Below, in pieces: positions 60,591-64,000 of a stretch of 64,000 nt of DNA. The position numbers and the translations under genes are program-made. Numbering within the stretch: the stretch's first letter is position 1; every line of letters begins with the position of its first letter. Under the pieces are notes generated by a model, which was given only the letters and a program-made list of their open reading frames with translations, was not told the origin of the DNA and did no database searches. The DNA comes from COE1 sp949066965 (lineage in GTDB: Bacteria > Bacillota > Clostridia > Lachnospirales > Lachnospiraceae), in NCBI GenBank assembly GCA_949066965.1, contig CARTDA010000017.1, positions 7,719-71,718 of the forward strand. The letters run 5' to 3'.

Positions 60591-61691
60591 TTATTTTTTC
60601 CCTATTACTTTTTTTAAAACAGGAATTTTCCCAATAATCCCTACAATCAGCCACGACATTGCAAGCACTATTATTGTTTCAAATATATTGAATATATATG
60701 ACGGCTGCTGTATAAAATCAAACCGCTGTATCACGAATATCAGCAAATACCCCGATACAATATAGATTCCCATGCTGTCTGCCCCAAGCTTTCTAAGAAC
60801 CCCGAATTGAATCCTGCCATTTCTTTGCTGATTTAATTTGTCAGCGCACATCAAAATATATTGCCATACCAGAATAAAAAAAACGCTGCCGGCAAAACCA
60901 ATCACCAGCCTGTATATGTCAATACCAAGCTGCCGGGCCACTTTTTTCCCAACCAGCTTATAGCCCGTCAGATATATAAATGAATCCTCATTATAATATA
61001 TGAATAATCCGGCAAAAGCAAGCCCTATTATCCCAATCATCCATAAACGCGGACTTTTTTTGGCAGGCTTTCCCTTATTCTCCATATATCCATGCACATA
61101 ATATCCGGTAAGATAATATGGAAGCATGTACTTATATGCCCCCATGCCCAGTCCGTCCGGCAGTATGAAAAGTGCCATGAAGCCCAGGACATATATTATT
61201 ATATTATCCCTCAAAAAGTTGTGCATTACATACACCACCAGAAAGCTCCACCATACTGCCCACAAAAACCAGAGATTATTCAGTGCATTATAAAAATAAA
61301 CAAATACCAGCGCTTCCGGCTGCGGATTTTTCTCCACACAGTTGATAATCAATATTCTTGCGTAATCCAGCGCCGTCCAGAAAAATATGGGAACCAGCAG
61401 TGTCGCAGCCCTGGTTCTGAGTACCTCCAGACGAGCCTTCTGGTTCTGGCATCTCTTCATACTATACCAGCCCAGATATCCGCTTATCAGCATAAACAGC
61501 GGCATATGAAAGCTATATATAAACTGATACAGCCTGTCACTAAAATAACTGAATCCCACCCTGTATAGTTCGCCGCTCCCCTCCTGTATACAATGCCCCA
61601 ATACGACAAGTATAATGGAAAATCCCCTTAATATGTCCGGAAGCATCTCCCTTTTACCGCTCTTTTTCACTGAAACCTTTTCCGTATCCAT
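60591..61691 (-). CDS. acyltransferase family 3 membrane protein
   Basis: Likely O-acetylates a surface polymer or sugar. The 366-residue product has about ten membrane helices and the family pattern: DILRGFSIILVVLGHCIQ with the catalytic-type His, SFHMPLFMLISGYL, and FFWTALDY. The ATG at 61691 has AGGAAAGG; the frame to 61784 lacks a site. It lies before the TIGR01440 gene, divergent from dapL. Confidence 0.9.
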   Translation of the reverse strand: MDTEKVSVKKSGKREMLPDILRGFSIILVVLGHCIQEGSGELYRVGFSYFSDRLYQFIYSFHMPLFMLISGYLGWYSMKRCQNQKARLEVLRTRAATLLVPIFFWTALDYARILIINCVEKNPQPEALVFVYFYNALNNLWFLWAVWWSFLVVYVMHNFLRDNIIIYVLGFMALFILPDGLGMGAYKYMLPYYLTGYYVHGYMENKGKPAKKSPRLWMIGIIGLAFAGLFIYYNEDSFIYLTGYKLVGKKVARQLGIDIYRLVIGFAGSVFFILVWQYILMCADKLNQQRNGRIQFGVLRKLGADSMGIYIVSGYLLIFVIQRFDFIQQPSYIFNIFETIIVLAMSWLIVGIIGKIPVLKKVIGKK

Positions 61692-61774
61692 TTCAGACCT
61701 TTCCTGTTTACACGCTTCTTTCAATATCCAACCAAATACAGCTCTGATAAAAAATATTTTACTATACTGAACAG

Positions 61775-61803
61775 ATACTAACACACTTCCTTTATTTTTT
61801 CAA
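61775..61803 (-). promoter_or_regulatory. promoter of the acyltransferase gene
   Basis: On the minus strand TTGAAA (61798-61803) and TAGTAT (61775-61780), spacer 17, about 85 bases before the start. It faces the dapL promoter in the same 200-base divergent gap. Confidence 0.55.
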
Positions 61804-61814
61804 TAAGGAAGATA

Positions 61815-61843
61815 TTGACAAATGGGAACAGCACGGTTATGAT
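61815..61843 (+). promoter_or_regulatory. promoter of dapL
   Basis: A consensus TTGACA (61815-61820), 17-base spacer and TATGAT (61838-61843). The start codon lies about 70 bases downstream, and the leader is too short and unstructured for a known lysine riboswitch. Confidence 0.7.
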
Positions 61844-61914
61844 TATTTTAGTGTTTCTATAAAGAACAACTATCTTGCGAGTATAAACTTATCCATGATA
61901 AAGGAGGACTTACC

Positions 61915-63111
61915 ATGCCAAAATTAAATGAAAACTATCTAAATCTCAAAGAAAGCTACTTATTTTCTGAGATTAGCCACCGTGTCAGCACTTATACTGC
62001 CGCCAACCCGGACAAAAAAATAATCCGCCTTGGAATCGGTGATGTCACACTCCCAATTGGTTCCAAAATGATTGCCGAGCTTCATGAAGGTGTTAACGCC
62101 CTTGCAAACGCGGAAACATTTAAAGGATATGGTCCGGAACAGGGATACGATTTTCTCCGGAATGCCATTGTTGATTACTACAAAAGGAACGACGTATCGA
62201 TCGAGCCTGACGAAGTATTTGTCTCTGACGGTGCCAAAAGCGATACCGGCAATATTACAGACCTCTTTGCAAAAGAGAATACAATCCTTATCCCCGACCC
62301 GGTTTATCCAGTCTATGTTGACACCAATATCATGAACGGCCGAACCATCACCTATATTGACGCAAATGAAGACAATGATTTTCTTCCCATGCCGGACTTT
62401 GACCTGCACGCTGACATCATTTATATCTGTTCCCCAAACAATCCAACCGGTGCCGCGTACAATAAAGAACAATTAAAAGTCTGGGTAGATTATGCACTCG
62501 AAAATGATGCAATTATCCTATATGACTCAGCCTATGAATGCTTTATAACAGATGGTTCGCTCCCCAGAAGTATCTATGCCATCGAAGGCTCCAAAAAATG
62601 TGCCATAGAATTTTGCTCCTTATCCAAAACAGCTGGTTTTACAGGAACACGCTGTGGTTATACCATCGTACCGAAAAGTTTAAAATTTACAGCCTCTACT
62701 GGTGATATGCTTTCGCTTAATGCAATGTGGAACCGACGCCAGACCACCAAGTTTAATGGCGTGTCCTATATTGTACAAAAAGGAGCCGCAGCGGCATTCT
62801 CCATTGAAGGAATGGAACAGTGCAAGAATAATATTAAATACTATCAGGAAAATGCCAAAATTATCTCTAAAGGACTTGCACAAAAAAACATCCGATACTT
62901 TGGCGGTATCAATTCTCCTTATGTATGGTTCAAATGCCCAAATGACATGGATTCCTGGGACTTCTTTGATTATCTGCTGACCAACGCACAGATTGTCGGA
63001 ACTCCTGGTGCAGGCTTCGGCAAAAACGGTCAGAGATTTTTCCGCCTTACTTCATTTGGCAACCGGGAAAATACCATTGAAGCAATGGAACGAATAAGCA
63101 ATCTGTTCTAA
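61915..63111 (+). CDS. dapL: LL-diaminopimelate aminotransferase
   Basis: PLP enzyme that makes LL-diaminopimelate from tetrahydrodipicolinate in one step; it bypasses the succinyl or acetyl route. The 398-residue product has LGIGDVTLP, GYGPEQGYDFLRNAI, DGAKSDTGNI, CSPNNPTGAAY, YDSAYECF, and the PLP lysine in FCSLSKTAGFTGTRCGY. AAAGGAGG precedes the ATG. It supplies the amino acid that MurE adds, after epimerisation. Confidence 0.95.
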   Translation: MPKLNENYLNLKESYLFSEISHRVSTYTAANPDKKIIRLGIGDVTLPIGSKMIAELHEGVNALANAETFKGYGPEQGYDFLRNAIVDYYKRNDVSIEPDEVFVSDGAKSDTGNITDLFAKENTILIPDPVYPVYVDTNIMNGRTITYIDANEDNDFLPMPDFDLHADIIYICSPNNPTGAAYNKEQLKVWVDYALENDAIILYDSAYECFITDGSLPRSIYAIEGSKKCAIEFCSLSKTAGFTGTRCGYTIVPKSLKFTASTGDMLSLNAMWNRRQTTKFNGVSYIVQKGAAAAFSIEGMEQCKNNIKYYQENAKIISKGLAQKNIRYFGGINSPYVWFKCPNDMDSWDFFDYLLTNAQIVGTPGAGFGKNGQRFFRLTSFGNRENTIEAMERISNLF

Positions 63112-63119
63112 ACCGCAGT

Positions 63120-63167
63120 AATCGAGTAGGAAAGGTTTATCTTTTCCTATTCGGCATGCGCATAAAA
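63120..63167 (+). repeat. structured dispersed repeat, short copy E
   Basis: Only hairpin 1 (CGAGTAGGAAA, 63123-63133, with TTTCCTATTCG, 63143-63153, 11 pairs with one G-U), followed by GCGCATAAAA; hairpin 2 is missing. It starts 9 bases after the dapL stop and touches the dapL terminator. Confidence 0.6.
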
Positions 63168-63201
63168 CCCCTTTGGCAGATTAATCTGCCAAAGGGGTTT
63201 T
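63168..63201 (+). terminator. dapL terminator
   Basis: A perfect 30-base palindrome (63168-63197, half CCCCTTTGGCAGATT) followed by TTTTATT. Rho-independent. It lies about 55 bases after the stop. Confidence 0.9.
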
Positions 63202-63220
63202 ATTAAGACTCTATTTTAGC

Positions 63221-63248
63221 ATCAAATCAGGCACAAATGCCATTTGAT
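63221..63248. other. hairpin in the dapL-cspA gap
   Basis: ATCAAAT (63221-63227) pairs with ATTTGAT (63242-63248) and GGCA with TGCC (63230-63241), loop CAAA, with a 2-base bulge. It lies about 150 bases past the cspA stop on the minus strand. The rest of 63249-63401 is AT-rich and holds only an AT palindrome TTACAAATATTTGTAA near 63319. Confidence 0.45.
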
Positions 63249-63401
63249 ACATCTCAGTAACTACATTTTTCAAGAATCTGCCACATATCGCAAAATCCCG
63301 ACTGGTCTATTACTTATTTTTACAAATATTTGTAATGGCCGGACTAACGTACTCTGAAATCTGTTAAAATAAATCTTATGTTCAAATGTACACTCCATTC
63401 A

Positions 63402-63614
63402 TTATGCAAGTGTAACATTTGCCGCTCTGAGCTTAGAGCTGTTCTTAGGATCCTGCTCAATATCGAAAGTCACCTTCTGACCCTCCTCAAGTGTCTTGTA
63501 TCCGTCAGATACAATAGCCGAGAAATGTACAAAGACATCTTCTCCTGTACCTTCATTTGTTATGAATCCATAACCCTTCTGAGCATTAAACCACTTAACT
63601 GTTCCGTTGTTCAT
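63402..63614 (-). CDS. cspA: cold shock protein
   Basis: Single-strand RNA/DNA chaperone. The 70-residue product has the cold-shock domain with RNP1 GYGFIT and RNP2 DVFVHFSAI. ATG at 63614 has GGAGG 8 bases upstream; the frame to 63653 adds unrelated residues. It lies left of an rRNA/tRNA transcript terminator. Confidence 0.95.
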   Translation of the reverse strand: MNNGTVKWFNAQKGYGFITNEGTGEDVFVHFSAIVSDGYKTLEEGQKVTFDIEQDPKNSSKLRAANVTLA

Positions 63615-63658
63615 TTCTAGAACCTCCATTAAAAATATTTGTGTACTCTCCATAAGTC

Positions 63659-63710
63659 AAAAACTGACTTGTTCCGCAATTCAAATGGAATGATTTGCAG
63701 AACAAGTCAG
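63659..63710 (-). terminator. terminator of the rRNA/tRNA transcript
   Basis: On the minus strand CTGACTTGTTC (63700-63710 region) pairs with GAACAAGTCAG (63664-63674 region), an 11-bp stem with extra inner pairs, followed by TTTTTGAC. It is placed after tRNA-Met and before cspA. Confidence 0.75.
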
Positions 63711-63794
63711 CTCATAGTTCTAATTGAATACTATCAAATTCTATCACTTTTACATAACAAAGTCAATATAAAAGAAAATATAAAATAAAAAAGA

Positions 63795-63868
63795 TAGCGA
63801 AGGGGGGATTCGAACCCTCGACACCGCGGGTATGAACCGCGTGCTCTAGCCAACTGAGCTACTTCGCC
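63795..63868 (-). tRNA. tRNA-Met (anticodon CAU)
   Basis: A 74-base cloverleaf: acceptor GGCGAAG/CTTCGCT (first pair G-U), D arm GCTC/GAGC, anticodon stem CGCGG/CCGCG with loop TTCATAC, and T arm with TTCGAAT. The T stem has one A-C mismatch. CCA is not encoded. CAU could also read Ile if the C is modified. The gene follows the 23S 3' end by about 93 bases. Confidence 0.93.
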
Positions 63869-63961
63869 ATTTACCATAATACTATTAATGAGGTTGTTCC
63901 CTCAAAACCGAACACAAAAATTATCCGTACATCCTCTTTCCCAACATTCCCATACCGTCCA

Positions 63962-64000
63962 GGATAAGCCTTCGACCGATTAGTGGCATTCAGCTGTGTG
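63962..64000 (-). rRNA. 23S rRNA, 3' end (partial)
   Basis: On the minus strand the sequence reads ACTAATCGGTCGAAGGC then TTATCC, the conserved 3' end of bacterial 23S rRNA. Transcription runs toward tRNA-Met, so the rRNA operon lies to the right, outside the window. Between the 23S end and tRNA-Met there is no room for a 5S gene. Confidence 0.75.

Noticed and set aside
61844..61914. Lysine riboswitch in front of dapL
   Set aside because: The leader is about 70 bases and has no long stems; known lysine riboswitches are about 170 bases or more.
63869..63961. 5S rRNA gene after the 23S end
   Set aside because: Only about 93 bases, without the conserved 5S core; only a short GAGG/CCTC hairpin is seen.
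1..64000. CRISPR array or prophage
   Set aside because: No regularly spaced repeats of 24-40 bases with unique spacers, and no phage structural, integrase or lysis cassette; the GH25 gene has a signal peptide and no holin.

Overview
The window looks like the chromosome of an anaerobic, spore-forming, low-to-middle GC Clostridium relative, most likely Lachnospiraceae. Supporting marks are polC, the spoIIGA-sigE-sigG sporulation block beside ftsZ, a six-cysteine (SCIFF) peptide with its radical SAM maturase next to fused secDF, an LL-diaminopimelate aminotransferase, and strong GGAGG-type ribosome sites. No plasmid, prophage or CRISPR signature is visible. Almost every gene is on the minus strand; only the CNNM transporter-like gene (24253-25566) and dapL (61915-63111) are on the plus strand.

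Layout from left to right. 231-13579 is one long minus-strand run, transcribed murE, priA, def, fmt, zinc protease, rsmB, rlmN, prpC, prkC, rsgA, rpe. It starts from a promoter whose spacer holds a run of eight G. 13773-14485 is a small IS200-type element with tnpA only. 14775-18164 holds recJ, an acyl-ACP thioesterase and a TraX-like membrane protein. 18241-24068 holds secDF, scfB, scfA (a 47-residue peptide gene), a GH25 lysozyme and a TIGR04086-type membrane protein. 24253-30711 is accessory: CNNM protein, an unrecognised 773-residue protein with a cyclic-nucleotide-binding-like domain, a phosphopantetheinyl transferase and a chemoreceptor. 30885-46238 is the division and sporulation block: mraZ, rsmH, ftsL-like, two class B PBPs, murD, ftsW, murA, ftsQ, ftsZ, spoIIGA, sigE, sigG. 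It lacks mraY, murG, murF and ftsA. 46455-59831 is transcribed deacetylase, bactofilin, pyrH, frr, uppS, cdsA, dxr, rseP, ispG, polC. 60008-63614 holds a TIGR01440 protein, an acyltransferase, dapL and a cold-shock gene. The right edge is a tRNA-Met and the 3' end of a 23S rRNA gene.

How the genes connect: MEP isoprenoid steps (dxr, ispG) and uppS feed the lipid carrier for peptidoglycan. dapL leads to the diaminopimelate that murE adds. murA, murD, two PBPs and ftsW build septal wall with ftsQ, ftsL-like and ftsZ. PrkC/PrpC sense and control wall status, and SpoIIGA/SigE/SigG redirect division to sporulation.

The most unusual content is between genes. (1) A family of short structured repeats (copies near 17342, 23431, 25567, 32594, 56231, 56281 and 63120) shares two hairpins; the second keeps its pairing while its sequence changes, and all copies point the same way. 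(2) A 137-bp MITE-like element with 12/13 matching ends and an 8-bp direct duplication sits on the stop codon of the phosphopantetheinyl transferase gene; short relatives of its ends occur at three other intergenic sites. (3) A 164-bp near-palindrome with 19-bp perfect ends lies between rseP and ispG. (4) Upstream of mraZ are four 10-bp-spaced MraZ-type boxes. (5) The ftsZ terminator may also carry the Spo0A-type promoter of spoIIGA.
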